A stretch of DNA of 64,000 nucleotides from Stenotrophomonas nitritireducens. GTDB taxonomy: Bacteria > Pseudomonadota > Gammaproteobacteria > Xanthomonadales > Xanthomonadaceae. The DNA is taken from the NCBI RefSeq assembly GCF_001700965.1, contig NZ_CP016756.1, positions 3,462,501 through 3,526,500 on the forward strand, read 5' to 3'. Position numbers and translations under genes: made by a program. The notes under the pieces were generated by a model. That model was not told the DNA's origin and did not search any database. It saw only the letters and a list, made by a program, of their open reading frames with translations. Below are positions 1-8,287 of this stretch, one piece after another (position 1 is the first letter of the stretch; every line of letters starts with the position of its first letter).

Positions 1-1032
1 AACGCCGCTCAGCTTCGCGCGCAGGGTGTAGAAACCGCACTCGTCAAGGATGCCGCAGTGATACCGCTGGATGGCTTACCCGCGCAGACGGTGGCACCAC
101 TCTCGGCCAGCGCGCAGGTCGTGGCGCCATATGGCGGTGTGGTGACGCGCGTTCTGGTCGATGAGGGCGCCGCAGTGCGCCAAGGACAGGCGCTGGCGCG
201 CATCCAGAGCAAGGACGTTCTGGCGTCGCAGGCTGATCTGGCGCGTGCCCGAACCGAAGCGGCGGTGGCCGCGGCGCAGGCCCGGCGCGATGCCACGCTC
301 CTGGCCGAGGGCATCATCCCAGCCACGCGCAACGAGCAAACCCAAGCGCGCGCGGCGGCTGCGCAAAGTACGTTGCAAGAGGCCAATGGCGCCCTCGCAC
401 GGCTTCGACCCGTTAGCGGCGGGCAGGCCGGCGAGTATGAATTGCTGGCGCCTTTGTCCGGGCGGGTGATGCGCCGTCACCTGAGCCTCGGGCAGGCGGT
501 CGCGCCGCTCGACATCGCCTTTACAGTGGCTCAGCCTGGCCCTCTGGATGTCAGCGTCGCGGTTCCGCTGCGCTGGCGCTCAGATCTCCACCCAGGCTTG
601 GAAGTGCGTCTTCCCGATGGCACGATCGCTCGCGTGACGGCTGTTGGTGGCGACACTGACCTCAGTAGTCAGAGCCTGCGGGTACGTGCCCGCGTCGATG
701 CAGATCAGGCAGGGGCAGACCGCTATGCGGCCGGGCAGCAGATCAGTGTCGCGCTGTTGCTGCCAGCACCGCAGGGCACCTTGAGCGTGCCATCGGCCGC
801 ACTGCTGCCAGCGGGCAGCGCCCACGTGCTCTACGTTGCTGAGCCGTCATCGCAAGACAAGCAAGGCGACCTACGCGTCCGCGCTGTTCCGGTGCAACTG
901 CTGGGGCAAGACGAATCAGAGGCGTCAAGCGCCGTGCGTGCCGTTTCGCCAGACACTGCGCCGCTTGCGGCAAGCATGCAGGTCGTTGTGCGCGGTACGG
1001 CACTGCTCAAATCCATGATTCCATTGCAATGA
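1..1032 (+). CDS. Efflux RND periplasmic adaptor (membrane fusion protein), 5' end outside window
   Basis: The reading frame is open from base 1, so the gene starts upstream and only about 343 C-terminal codons are present. The protein has the adaptor layout: a biotinyl-lipoyl-like half motif (VVAPYGGVVTRVLVDEG) near the start, an Ala/Arg-rich helical hairpin, a returning lipoyl half (YELLAPLSGRVMRRHLSLGQ), then beta-barrel and membrane-proximal domains. Such proteins bridge the inner-membrane RND pump and the outer-membrane channel. It ends 13 bp before the RND pump gene, so the two are almost certainly co-transcribed. Substrate is inferred from the heavy-metal class of the neighbouring pump; the N-terminal signal or lipobox cannot be seen. 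Confidence 0.88.
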   Translation, partial: NAAQLRAQGVETALVKDAAVIPLDGLPAQTVAPLSASAQVVAPYGGVVTRVLVDEGAAVRQGQALARIQSKDVLASQADLARARTEAAVAAAQARRDATLLAEGIIPATRNEQTQARAAAAQSTLQEANGALARLRPVSGGQAGEYELLAPLSGRVMRRHLSLGQAVAPLDIAFTVAQPGPLDVSVAVPLRWRSDLHPGLEVRLPDGTIARVTAVGGDTDLSSQSLRVRARVDADQAGADRYAAGQQISVALLLPAPQGTLSVPSAALLPAGSAHVLYVAEPSSQDKQGDLRVRAVPVQLLGQDESEASSAVRAVSPDTAPLAASMQVVVRGTALLKSMIPLQ

Positions 1033-1045
1033 GGGGCGACCACGC

Positions 1046-4000
1046 ATGTTGTCCCGTCTGATTGAATTCTCCCTGCGCCAACGTGCGCTGGTACTGCTTG
1101 GCGTGCTGGCTTTGGCGGGTGCGGGCCTGGCGGCCTTCCTGCAACTGCCGATCGACGCCTATCCAGATATTTCCCCCACGCAGGTCAAGCTGATTATCAA
1201 GGCCCCTGGCATGACGCCCGAGGAGGTGGAGTCGCGCGTGATCACGCCGCTGGAGATGGAGTTGCTCGGCGTGCCGCGGGGCGTGATGCTGCGCTCCACG
1301 GCCAAGTACGCCATCGCCGACATCACGCTGGACTTTGCCGAAGGCAGCGACATCTACTGGGCGCGTCAGCAGGTGGCTGAACGCTATGCCGGCGTTTCGG
1401 GCAGCCTCCCCGAAGGCGTCAGCGGCGGGCTGGCGCCGATTTCGACACCGCTGTCGGACGTGTTCATGTTCACCATCGAAGGCGGTGGCCTCACGTTGAG
1501 CGAGCGCCGCGCCCTGCTGGACTGGACGCTGCGCCCGGCTCTGCGCACGCTGCCCGGTGTTGCTGATGTCAACGTGCTGGGTGGAGAAGCCAAGAGCTTT
1601 GCTGTGGTGCCGGATCGCGCACGGCTTTCCGCTGCGGGCCTCAGCTTCTCTGATGTCATCACGGCGATCGGCCGCAACAACCGCAATGACGGTGCGGGCC
1701 GCCTGGATGCAGGCGAAGACACGCTGATCGTGCGCGCCGAAGGCGCGATCCACACTTTGGACGATTTATCCCGTCTGATCCTGCGCGCGGGGGCCAATGG
1801 TACGGCCCCAGTTCGACTGGGCGACGTGGCCCAGGTGCGCATCGAAGGCGTGACGCGATATGGCGCCGTCACCCGGGACGGCGCGGGCGAAGCGGTGGAA
1901 GGCATCGTGGTGGCGCTGCGCGGGGCCGATGCCTCGGCGCTGGTCAAAGCCATTCGAGCCCGGCTGGACGAGGTGACTCCCAGCCTGCCGCCCGGCGTCA
2001 AGGTGGTGCCGTTCTATGACCGCAGCACGCTGATCGAGCGCGCCGTGGGCACGGTGGAAAGCGCCTTGCTGGAAGCGACGGTACTGGTCGTTATCCTGCT
2101 GCTTCTGTTCCTCGGCGAGCTTCGCGCCGCGCTGGTTGTGGCGGTGATGGTGCCTTTGGCGGCACTGGGCACCTTCTTGCTGATGCGTCTGGTCGGCATG
2201 AGCGCTAACCTGATGAGCTTGGGGGGCCTCGCGATCGCCATCGGCATGCTGGTGGACGCTGCCGTAGTGGTGGTGGAAAACGCCGTCAGTCGGCTCGACC
2301 CGCACGCGCCCAGTGCGCACCAGCCGCGCCTGCACCGCATATTCGCGGCGGCGCGCGAGGTCGCCGTGCCCGTGGCCTCCGGCATCCTCATCATCTGCCT
2401 TACCTTCATGCCCCTGCTCACGCTGCAAGGGTTGGAAGGCAAGCTGTTCGTGCCGGTGGCGCTGACCATCGTGTTCGCCCTGGGCGTCTCGCTGCTGCTG
2501 TCGTTCACGCTGGTGCCTGTGCTGGCCTCGCTGCTGCTCAAGGAACACGCGCACACCGAGCCGTGGGTGATGCGCTGGGCTACGCGCCTGTACCAACCGC
2601 TGCTGGAGGCTGCGCTTCACCACCCGCTACGCGCATCGGCAGTCGCCATCGCGGCCCTGGCATTGGGTGTGGTGGCCTACCTCGGCACGGGCAAGGCGTT
2701 CATGCCGACGATGGACGAAGGCGATATCTTGCTGCAACTGCAAAAACCGCCGTCCATTGGGCTGCAGCGCTCGCTGGAGATTGACTTGGCCGTGCAGAAG
2801 GCCATCAGTGCGGCAGTGCCCGAGGTGCGGCACAGCATCGGGCGGGTGGGCTCGGACGAGCTGGGGCTCGACCCGATGGGCCTGAACGAAACCGACCTGT
2901 TCATGCAGCTCGCACCGCGCAAGGATTGGCATGCAGCCGACAAGGAGGCCTTGAGTGCCGAGATACGCAAGGTGATGGATGCCTTCCCCGGCCTGGAATT
3001 CGGCTTTACCCAGCCCATCGAGATGCGCATCTCAGAAATGCTCACCGGCAGCCGGGGCGACGTGGCCGTCAAGCTGTTCGGCCCTGATCTGCAAACACTG
3101 GGCGATCTGGCGCAGCGCATGGCCGCTCGCATCGAGAAAGTGCCCGGTGCGCGCGACGTGCTCACCCAGGCCAGCGACAGCGTGGAATACCTGCAGGTGA
3201 AGGTGGATGCGCAGGCGGCGGGGCGCGCCGGGCTGGCCGTAACACAGGTTCAGGACGAGTTGCGCGCGCAACTCGAAGGCGTTCCGGCCGGGCTGGTGAT
3301 CGAGCCGGACAGGCGCACGCCCATCGTGGTGCGCGGGGATGCCCGGCTGCGCGGATCGGCCGAGCGGTTCAAGGACTTGCAGCTCGCCCGTGGCGATCAG
3401 GGCGAAATCCCCCTGGCCTCGCTGGCGCGCATCGCCACCACCGATGGCCCCGTGCTGGTGCGGCGCGAGAACGGCTCGCGCTTCGCACTGATCCAGTCCA
3501 GCGTGAGCGGGCGCGATCTGGTCGGCTTCGTGGATGAAGCGCGCGCAGCCGTGGCGCGCGACGTGCCGCTGCCGCCCGGCTATCGCGTCGAATGGGGCGG
3601 GCAGTTTGAGAACCAGCAACGTGCAGCGGCCCGCCTTGGCATGGTGGTGCCGGTGGCCCTGGGGCTGATTTTCTTCGTGCTGTTCATGACCTTCGGCTCG
3701 GTGCGGCAGGCCGCGCTCATCCTCGGCAACGTGCCGTTTGCCATGGTCGGCGGCGTGGCGGCGCTGTGGCTATCGGGGCAGTACCTGTCGGTGCCTGCTT
3801 CGGTCGGCTTCATCGCGCTGCTGGGCATCGCCGTGCTCAACGGATTGGTGCTGGTGACGCACTTCAACCACCTGCACGCGCTGGGCCTGCCCCTGGAACA
3901 GGTGGTGCGTGAAGGTTCTCTGCGACGGCTGCGCCCCGTGCTGATGACGGCTTCCATCACCGCTTTTGGTCTGGTGCCCCTGCTGCTGGCCAGTGGCCCT

Positions 4001-4141
4001 GGCTCTGAGATCCAGCGCCCACTCGCCATCGTGGTGATTGGCGGGCTGGTCAGCTCCACGGCGCTGACCCTGGTCCTGCTGCCGGTGCTGTACCGGCGAT
4101 TCGGCCAGGCCATCTCCTCACAACAAGGAGTCCATGCATGA
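1046..4141 (+). CDS. Heavy-metal efflux RND transporter, CusA/CzcA-like
   Basis: A 1031-residue protein, the usual length for RND pumps. A first transmembrane helix starts at about residue 10, followed by a periplasmic porter loop, a central membrane bundle (from about residue 330), a second large loop and a C-terminal bundle (from about residue 870). The TM4 stretch [22 protein letters not shown] resembles the CusA version (AIAIGAMVDAA) more than the DFGIIVDGA of CzcA, so a monovalent-metal pump is possible, but I cannot assign the ion. It acts as a proton-driven trimer in the inner membrane. The ATG is preceded by a GAGGGG ribosome site. It overlaps the next gene by 4 bases (ATGA), which indicates translational coupling. 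Confidence 0.93.
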   Translation: MLSRLIEFSLRQRALVLLGVLALAGAGLAAFLQLPIDAYPDISPTQVKLIIKAPGMTPEEVESRVITPLEMELLGVPRGVMLRSTAKYAIADITLDFAEGSDIYWARQQVAERYAGVSGSLPEGVSGGLAPISTPLSDVFMFTIEGGGLTLSERRALLDWTLRPALRTLPGVADVNVLGGEAKSFAVVPDRARLSAAGLSFSDVITAIGRNNRNDGAGRLDAGEDTLIVRAEGAIHTLDDLSRLILRAGANGTAPVRLGDVAQVRIEGVTRYGAVTRDGAGEAVEGIVVALRGADASALVKAIRARLDEVTPSLPPGVKVVPFYDRSTLIERAVGTVESALLEATVLVVILLLLFLGELRAALVVAVMVPLAALGTFLLMRLVGMSANLMSLGGLAIAIGMLVDAAVVVVENAVSRLDPHAPSAHQPRLHRIFAAAREVAVPVASGILIICLTFMPLLTLQGLEGKLFVPVALTIVFALGVSLLLSFTLVPVLASLLLKEHAHTEPWVMRWATRLYQPLLEAALHHPLRASAVAIAALALGVVAYLGTGKAFMPTMDEGDILLQLQKPPSIGLQRSLEIDLAVQKAISAAVPEVRHSIGRVGSDELGLDPMGLNETDLFMQLAPRKDWHAADKEALSAEIRKVMDAFPGLEFGFTQPIEMRISEMLTGSRGDVAVKLFGPDLQTLGDLAQRMAARIEKVPGARDVLTQASDSVEYLQVKVDAQAAGRAGLAVTQVQDELRAQLEGVPAGLVIEPDRRTPIVVRGDARLRGSAERFKDLQLARGDQGEIPLASLARIATTDGPVLVRRENGSRFALIQSSVSGRDLVGFVDEARAAVARDVPLPPGYRVEWGGQFENQQRAAARLGMVVPVALGLIFFVLFMTFGSVRQAALILGNVPFAMVGGVAALWLSGQYLSVPASVGFIALLGIAVLNGLVLVTHFNHLHALGLPLEQVVREGSLRRLRPVLMTASITAFGLVPLLLASGPGSEIQRPLAIVVIGGLVSSTALTLVLLPVLYRRFGQAISSQQGVHA

Positions 4142-4458
4142 ACGGATTGAAAGAAGCGCAACTGGTGCGCCTGAATCTGGTATTTCCACCCACGCTCGAA
4201 GACGCCGTCACCGATGCCCTGATGGCCGACCCGGTGCTGCCAGGGTTCACCCTGTTGCACGCCGAAGGGCATACCGGCGACTTCGCGCGCGCGTCCATTC
4301 GCGAGAAAGTTCGCGGCCGTGTGGATCGGCGCGTCATCTGGGTGTTGATCGAACCCGAACGGCTGGAACAGGTTCTGGCGCATCTGCGCCAGCGCATCGC
4401 ATCGAGCGATGTGCGCTGGTGGGTGGAGCCGGTGTTGGCAAGTGGAAGACTGGTATGA
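4138..4458 (+). CDS. DUF3240 family protein (small PII/CutA-like protein of metal RND operons)
   Basis: A 106-residue protein with 4-base overlaps at both ends, between the RND pump and the outer-membrane channel. Pattern and size (LVRLNLVFPPTLEDAVTDALM at the start, then FTLLHAEGHTGDF) match DUF3240, a family related to ferredoxin-like PII/CutA proteins that recurs in Czc/Cus-type operons. The fold suggests a small trimeric sensor or ligand-binding role, but I know of no settled function. Position and coupling argue that it is made in stoichiometry with the pump. Confidence 0.8.
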   Translation: MNGLKEAQLVRLNLVFPPTLEDAVTDALMADPVLPGFTLLHAEGHTGDFARASIREKVRGRVDRRVIWVLIEPERLEQVLAHLRQRIASSDVRWWVEPVLASGRLV

Positions 4459-5753
4459 CGAATAAAAACAAAGGATGCAGCCTGGTGCTGCCGACTGGTT
4501 CCGTCATGGTGGCTATCGCGGCTTTGACATTTCATCCCGCGCAAGCGCACGCCGATGATCTCTCTTGGCTGCCTCCGCAGGTGCAAGTCGAAGCGGCGAT
4601 GAAAACCCAGCCGGTCGTGAATGCAGCAGCCGCTCGCTTGGACGCGGCTGCTGCCACGCAAAGCGCCCTTGAAGCCGGTAGCCACGAGTTTGAACTCAGT
4701 AGCGGCCTACAACGTCGAAACGTGACCAACGAAGCGCGTCGCTACAACGAATGGGAAATCCAGCTCAGCCGTGCTGTTCGCTTGCCAAACAAGGCACGTA
4801 TAGATCGGGACATCGGTAGCCGCACCCGCAGAGTGGCCGATATGCGCCTTGAAGATGCCGAGCACCAAATGGCAAGGCGACTGTTGGAAGTCTGGGCCGG
4901 ATGGCTGCGCAGTTTCGTCGTAGCCGACGAGATGCAAGCGCAGGAAAAGTTGCTTATACGTGAGCAGGAAGCAATGGCCCGCCGCGTGACCCTGGGCGAT
5001 GCCGCGCAGCGGGACAGCGACGTTCTGCAAGCCGAACGCGCAATGCTTGCTGCCCAGGTTAGCGCTGCGCGCGACGCAGAACGGGCAGCACGACAAACGG
5101 TAGTGATCGAGTTCCCCGGCATTGAGATTCCCGCACGGCCATCCACGCTGCCAGATCCCGATCCCTTGCAGGGCGGGGTACAGGAGTGGCTGGCGCGAAT
5201 TGTGCGACAAAGCGTCGAAATCGGCATTGCCGATGGAGAGGCAGCTCGCCTTGCCAAGGTGGCCGAGCGAGCTCGCGCCAACCGCACGCCCGACCCCACA
5301 GTCGGGGTACGCATGATGTCTGAACGCGGCGGGGCGGAACGTGTCATTGGCGTTGTCCTGACGGTGCCATTTGGCACAGACTATCGCAGTGCAATGGCTG
5401 CCACGGAAAGCGCCAATGCGGCGGCCGCAGAGGCGGAGGCGCTCGGCGTGCGGCGCGCGGTGGAGCAAAGTGCGTGGGTCGCCGTGCAGGCTGCCGACAG
5501 CAAGCGCACACAGTGGCAGTCATTCGCGCAGGCGCTGGCCGCGCAGACCACGGCCAGCAACCGCACGCGGCGGGCTTGGGAATTGGGAGAGGCCTCCTTG
5601 GCCGAATACCTCTTGACGTTGCGCAACCTGCGCCAGACACGACTCGCCGAGGCACAGGTTCGCGTCGATGCGTTGCAAGCATCAGCACTGGTGCGTATCG
5701 ACGCGCATGCGCTGTGGCATTCGAAGGAGGCACATGCCGATGCCCCCCAATGA
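4455..5753 (+). CDS. TolC-family outer-membrane efflux protein
   Basis: A 432-residue protein starting with the ATG that overlaps the DUF3240 stop (ATGA). An upstream in-frame extension exists but would overlap the whole preceding gene, so it is rejected. A signal peptide is visible (hydrophobic stretch MVAIAALTFHPAQAHADD, cleavage probably after AHA). The remainder is long amphipathic Ala/Arg/Glu-rich helices in two repeats (about residues 40-210 and 240-410), typical of the TolC/CzcC barrel-tunnel fold. It would complete the tripartite metal efflux system with the two genes upstream. Confidence 0.88.
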   Translation: MTNKNKGCSLVLPTGSVMVAIAALTFHPAQAHADDLSWLPPQVQVEAAMKTQPVVNAAAARLDAAAATQSALEAGSHEFELSSGLQRRNVTNEARRYNEWEIQLSRAVRLPNKARIDRDIGSRTRRVADMRLEDAEHQMARRLLEVWAGWLRSFVVADEMQAQEKLLIREQEAMARRVTLGDAAQRDSDVLQAERAMLAAQVSAARDAERAARQTVVIEFPGIEIPARPSTLPDPDPLQGGVQEWLARIVRQSVEIGIADGEAARLAKVAERARANRTPDPTVGVRMMSERGGAERVIGVVLTVPFGTDYRSAMAATESANAAAAEAEALGVRRAVEQSAWVAVQAADSKRTQWQSFAQALAAQTTASNRTRRAWELGEASLAEYLLTLRNLRQTRLAEAQVRVDALQASALVRIDAHALWHSKEAHADAPQ

Positions 5754-5972
5754 ATTCCGACTACTGGGCAACGCCCCACTATCCAACGCACCATTCGCAC
5801 CTCGATTCTTAATCACTCATTTAGCGCTACCAGCGGGTGCGGCGCTGATCATCAGCAGTCTATTGATGGATGGCGGTGGGGACTTCTGGGTCGCCGATCA
5901 TCTCTATCGCTTGCAGGGCAGCCGATGGGCTTTGCGGGATGCCTGGCTAACCAACAACCTGCTGCATCGGGG
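5740..5972 (+). pseudogene. Truncated PAP2-family phosphatase (N-terminal fragment)
   Basis: An AAGGAGG site at 5724-5730 precedes ATGs at 5734 and 5740; the second has the better spacing. The first 75 or so codons (hydrophobic TM1, then [20 protein letters not shown]) look like the N-terminus of membrane PAP2 phosphatases. The similarity stops near 5972, where the sequence runs straight into the start of an arsenite permease gene in the opposite orientation. All PAP2 catalytic motifs, which lie in the missing part, are absent. It overlaps the end of the TolC gene, so it was probably the last gene of the metal operon. Confidence 0.6.
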
Positions 5973-6185
5973 TTCCTCGTACTTCACCTTGGCCAGCGGC
6001 GGATACATCATCAGAATCAAGCCGATCGCGATCGGAATGTTGGTCGACCCTATCGAAAGGCTGTTCAACGCGTTGGGCACGCCCTCGAACAACGCGCCCA
6101 GGCCGACGCCGAGCGCCATGGCGGCGAAGATCCAGAGCGTGAGATACCGGTCCAGGAAGGACAGGCGGGAGGTTTCAGTAGTCAT
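5973..6185 (-). pseudogene. Truncated ACR3-type arsenite efflux permease (N-terminal stub)
   Basis: From the ATG at 6185 about 70 codons match the start of ACR3 arsenite permeases: [20 protein letters not shown], then [22 protein letters not shown]. After KYEE the frame continues into antisense PAP2 sequence and stops at 5904. The remaining eight or so membrane segments, including the conserved cysteine segment, are missing, so no functional pump can be made. It sits 20 bp downstream of arsC and was clearly the third gene of the arsR-arsC-acr3 operon before a deletion removed both 3' ends. Confidence 0.75.
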
Positions 6186-6205
6186 GGGAGTTTCCGGGAG
6201 GACGG

Positions 6206-6697
6206 TCAGTTGATCTGCGCAATCTGATCGAGCTGTGCCTTGAGAGCTTTACGGTCATCCCATGCCCCGTCAGGAATCTCCAGGAAGGCCTTCAGGCGGG
6301 CCTTGATGATCTGATGTGCCCGATCGAATGCTTCAGCCTTCTGTGCATCCGAGCCTTCTACGCCGGCCGGATCGGACAAGCCCCAGTGCACGCGCACGAA
6401 ATCGCCAAACACGACCGGGCACGCTTCGGCAGCCGCGCTGTCGCACACGGTGACTATCAGGTCCATGGCAGCAGCATCCGCTTCGGCAAATTCTTCCCAG
6501 GACTTGCTACGCAGGCCCTCCACCGGGAAGCCCTCGCGCTGCAACTGAGCAATGGCGAACGGATTGACCCGACCGGCCGGCTGGCTGCCTGCACTGAAGG
6601 ACCGATAGCGGCCTTCGCCCCACTTTGTCAGGGTCGATTCGGCCAACACGCTGCGCGCGTAATTGCCGGTACAAAGAAAGAGAACACGACGGGTCAT
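6206..6697 (-). CDS. arsC: Arsenate reductase, low-molecular-weight phosphatase type
   Basis: 163 residues. The P-loop C9-TGNYAR-S16 at the N-terminus is the arsenate-binding phosphatase loop (usual form CTGNSARS; the Tyr is a small variation). Two more cysteines, C85 in VTVCDSA and C93 in ACPVVFGD, sit where the redox relay pair of thioredoxin-coupled ArsC lies, followed by the family motif HWGLSDPA. It reduces arsenate to arsenite in the cytoplasm. It follows arsR by 24 bp and precedes the permease stub, so it belongs to an arsR-arsC-acr3 operon. Confidence 0.9.
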   Translation of the reverse strand: MTRRVLFLCTGNYARSVLAESTLTKWGEGRYRSFSAGSQPAGRVNPFAIAQLQREGFPVEGLRSKSWEEFAEADAAAMDLIVTVCDSAAAEACPVVFGDFVRVHWGLSDPAGVEGSDAQKAEAFDRAHQIIKARLKAFLEIPDGAWDDRKALKAQLDQIAQIN

Positions 6698-6721
6698 TTT
6701 GGCGAACTCTGGGATATGGGG

Positions 6722-7036
6722 TCAGCATCCTGCGGGGCGTTCACAGGCCTGTTCCTCTGCACAGCAGTTTTCAGTCAGGTAGGCCACCAGCTCGTTCATC
6801 GCCACGAACTCGGCTCGGTAGCAGATGGTCCGGCCACGTTGCTCGGCGCTGATCAGTCCCGCAGCAAGCAGTTCCTTCAGGTGGAAAGAGAGTGTGGCGC
6901 CAGGCAAAGAGAGCGCATGCGCAATATCGCCAGCCAGCTTGCCGACGCTCCCCGCCTGAACCAGGAGGCGGAAGATCGACAGGCGGGTGGCATGACCCAG
7001 GGCAGCCAAGGCGTGGGTTGCTTTTTTGTGTTCCAT
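6722..7036 (-). CDS. arsR: ArsR-family metalloregulator
   Basis: 104 residues: a winged HTH (ALGHATRLSIFRLLVQAG, then LPGATLSFHLKELLAAGLI) and a wing region. There is no ELCVCDL metal box in the DNA-recognition helix. Instead the C-terminus carries Cys91-Cys92, Cys98 and Cys104. The CC-x5-C spacing matches the C-terminal As(III) site described for the Acidithiobacillus-type ArsR. It is therefore likely an arsenite-responsive repressor of this second type. It is divergent from arsH across a 40-bp gap that must hold both promoters. Confidence 0.9.
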   Translation of the reverse strand: MEHKKATHALAALGHATRLSIFRLLVQAGSVGKLAGDIAHALSLPGATLSFHLKELLAAGLISAEQRGRTICYRAEFVAMNELVAYLTENCCAEEQACERPAGC

Positions 7037-7076
7037 GATTCTAGAATAATCAAATTAAAATGACAGGACAACCCCC
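7037..7076. promoter_or_regulatory. arsR/arsH divergent control region with palindrome
   Basis: The short AT-rich gap between the divergent arsR and arsH starts contains the 10-bp perfect palindrome ATTCTAGAAT at 7038-7047, directly against the arsR start codon, followed by AATCAAATTAAAATGA. This is a plausible ArsR operator overlapping both promoters; no clear -35/-10 pair can be assigned. Confidence 0.45.
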
Positions 7077-7817
7077 TTGCAGCAGATCCCTAACGTGGTC
7101 TCGGGTGCCTTGGACATCCCCACGGCCGCCAAGCTCAGCGATCCGGTCGCCCAGCCACACCGACCACGCATCCTGATCCTGTATGGGTCGCTGCGCCCGC
7201 AGTCGTTCAGCCGCAAGCTGGCGCTTGAGTCGCAGCGGCTGCTGGAGCAGCTTGGGGCGGAAACCCGCCTCTTTGATCCACATGAGCTACCGATGCTTGA
7301 CTCGGTGCCGGCCACTCACTCGAAGGTGCAGGAGCTGCGTAGGGCCTCGCTGTGGTCAGAAGGACACGTGTGGATCAGCCCGGAACGCCACGGCACCCTT
7401 ACTGCAGTATTCAAGAATCAGATCGACTGGCTGCCACTAGAAGAGGGCAGCGTGCGACCCACTCAGGGCCGGACGCTGGCTGTGATGCAGGTCTGCGGCG
7501 GTTCTCAGTCGTTCAACGTGGTCAACGCGCTGCGCGTGCTCGGCCGTTGGATGCGCATGGTCACGATCCCGAACCAATCCTCGGTGGCCAAGGCCTGGCA
7601 GGAGTTCGATGACGACGGTCGAATGAAGCCTTCGGCGTACTACGATCGCGTCGTGGACGTGATGGAGGAACTGATCAAGTTCACCCTTCTGGTGCGCGGG
7701 CGTAGCGACTACCTGGTGGACCGATACAGCGAGCGCAAGGGGGCCGTTGAGGCGACGGCGCTGGCCGCTGCCGCAGGCGTGGTGGAGACCGTTTTGAACA
7801 AAGAGGAAAGTGCGTGA
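7077..7817 (+). CDS. arsH: ArsH, NADPH-dependent FMN reductase / organoarsenical oxidase
   Basis: 246 residues starting at TTG 7077, with AGGA about 9 bases upstream; the start [15 protein letters not shown] is in line with ArsH proteins. The flavodoxin-like FMN-binding segment [17 protein letters not shown] and the ArsH signature [20 protein letters not shown] are intact. Known ArsH proteins oxidise trivalent organoarsenicals or act as FMN reductases in the cytosol. The stop overlaps the GTG start of the next arsC. Confidence 0.92.
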   Translation: MQQIPNVVSGALDIPTAAKLSDPVAQPHRPRILILYGSLRPQSFSRKLALESQRLLEQLGAETRLFDPHELPMLDSVPATHSKVQELRRASLWSEGHVWISPERHGTLTAVFKNQIDWLPLEEGSVRPTQGRTLAVMQVCGGSQSFNVVNALRVLGRWMRMVTIPNQSSVAKAWQEFDDDGRMKPSAYYDRVVDVMEELIKFTLLVRGRSDYLVDRYSERKGAVEATALAAAAGVVETVLNKEESA

Positions 7818-8233
7818 ACGCTGTCATCTATCACAACCCCAACTGCGGCACTTCGCGCAATACTTTGGCACTGATTCGCTTCGTCGGCATCGAGCCGGAA
7901 GTGATCGACTACCTGGCCAACCCACCCAGCCGTGCGCGCCTAGTCGAGCTCATTACGGCGGCGGGGTTGAGCATGCGCGATGCCATCCGGCAGAAGGGGA
8001 CGCCGTATGAAGCGCTCGGGCTAGGCGACGCAGGACTGAGCGACGACGCGCTGCTTGATGCGATGCTGGCGCACCCGATACTCATCAATCGTCCTCTCGT
8101 ACAAACCGATAGGGGTACTCGTCTGTGCCGGCCTTCGGAAGTGGTGCTGGAGATCCTGTCGCCGCTGCCCGGGCCGTTCCGAAAGGAAGATGGAGAGCTG
8201 GTGACCGGGCACGCCGGAAGCTCCACGCCGTGA
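7814..8233 (+). CDS. arsC: Arsenate reductase, glutaredoxin-dependent type
   Basis: 139 residues starting at GTG 7814, overlapping the arsH stop by 4 bases. The thioredoxin-fold start [18 protein letters not shown] carries the catalytic Cys11, and [21 protein letters not shown] supplies the arginines that bind arsenate in the E. coli-type enzyme. It is mechanistically unrelated to the phosphatase-type ArsC 1.1 kb away, so the locus carries both classes. It is probably co-transcribed with arsH. Confidence 0.92.
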   Translation: MNAVIYHNPNCGTSRNTLALIRFVGIEPEVIDYLANPPSRARLVELITAAGLSMRDAIRQKGTPYEALGLGDAGLSDDALLDAMLAHPILINRPLVQTDRGTRLCRPSEVVLEILSPLPGPFRKEDGELVTGHAGSSTP

Positions 8234-8287
8234 TCCCAGTGCCTGGCTGGGCTTGCCGCCGCTGAGAACCACAGGAGGTCATGGTCC

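Noticed and set aside
1384..4383. Several long minus-strand frames across the RND pump gene
   Set aside because: Shadows of the pump in GC-rich DNA; no ribosome sites or recognisable domains.
4134..4454. An N-terminal extension of the TolC-like protein from 4134
   Set aside because: It would overlap the entire DUF3240 gene and place the signal peptide inside the protein; ATG 4455 fits the signal peptide.
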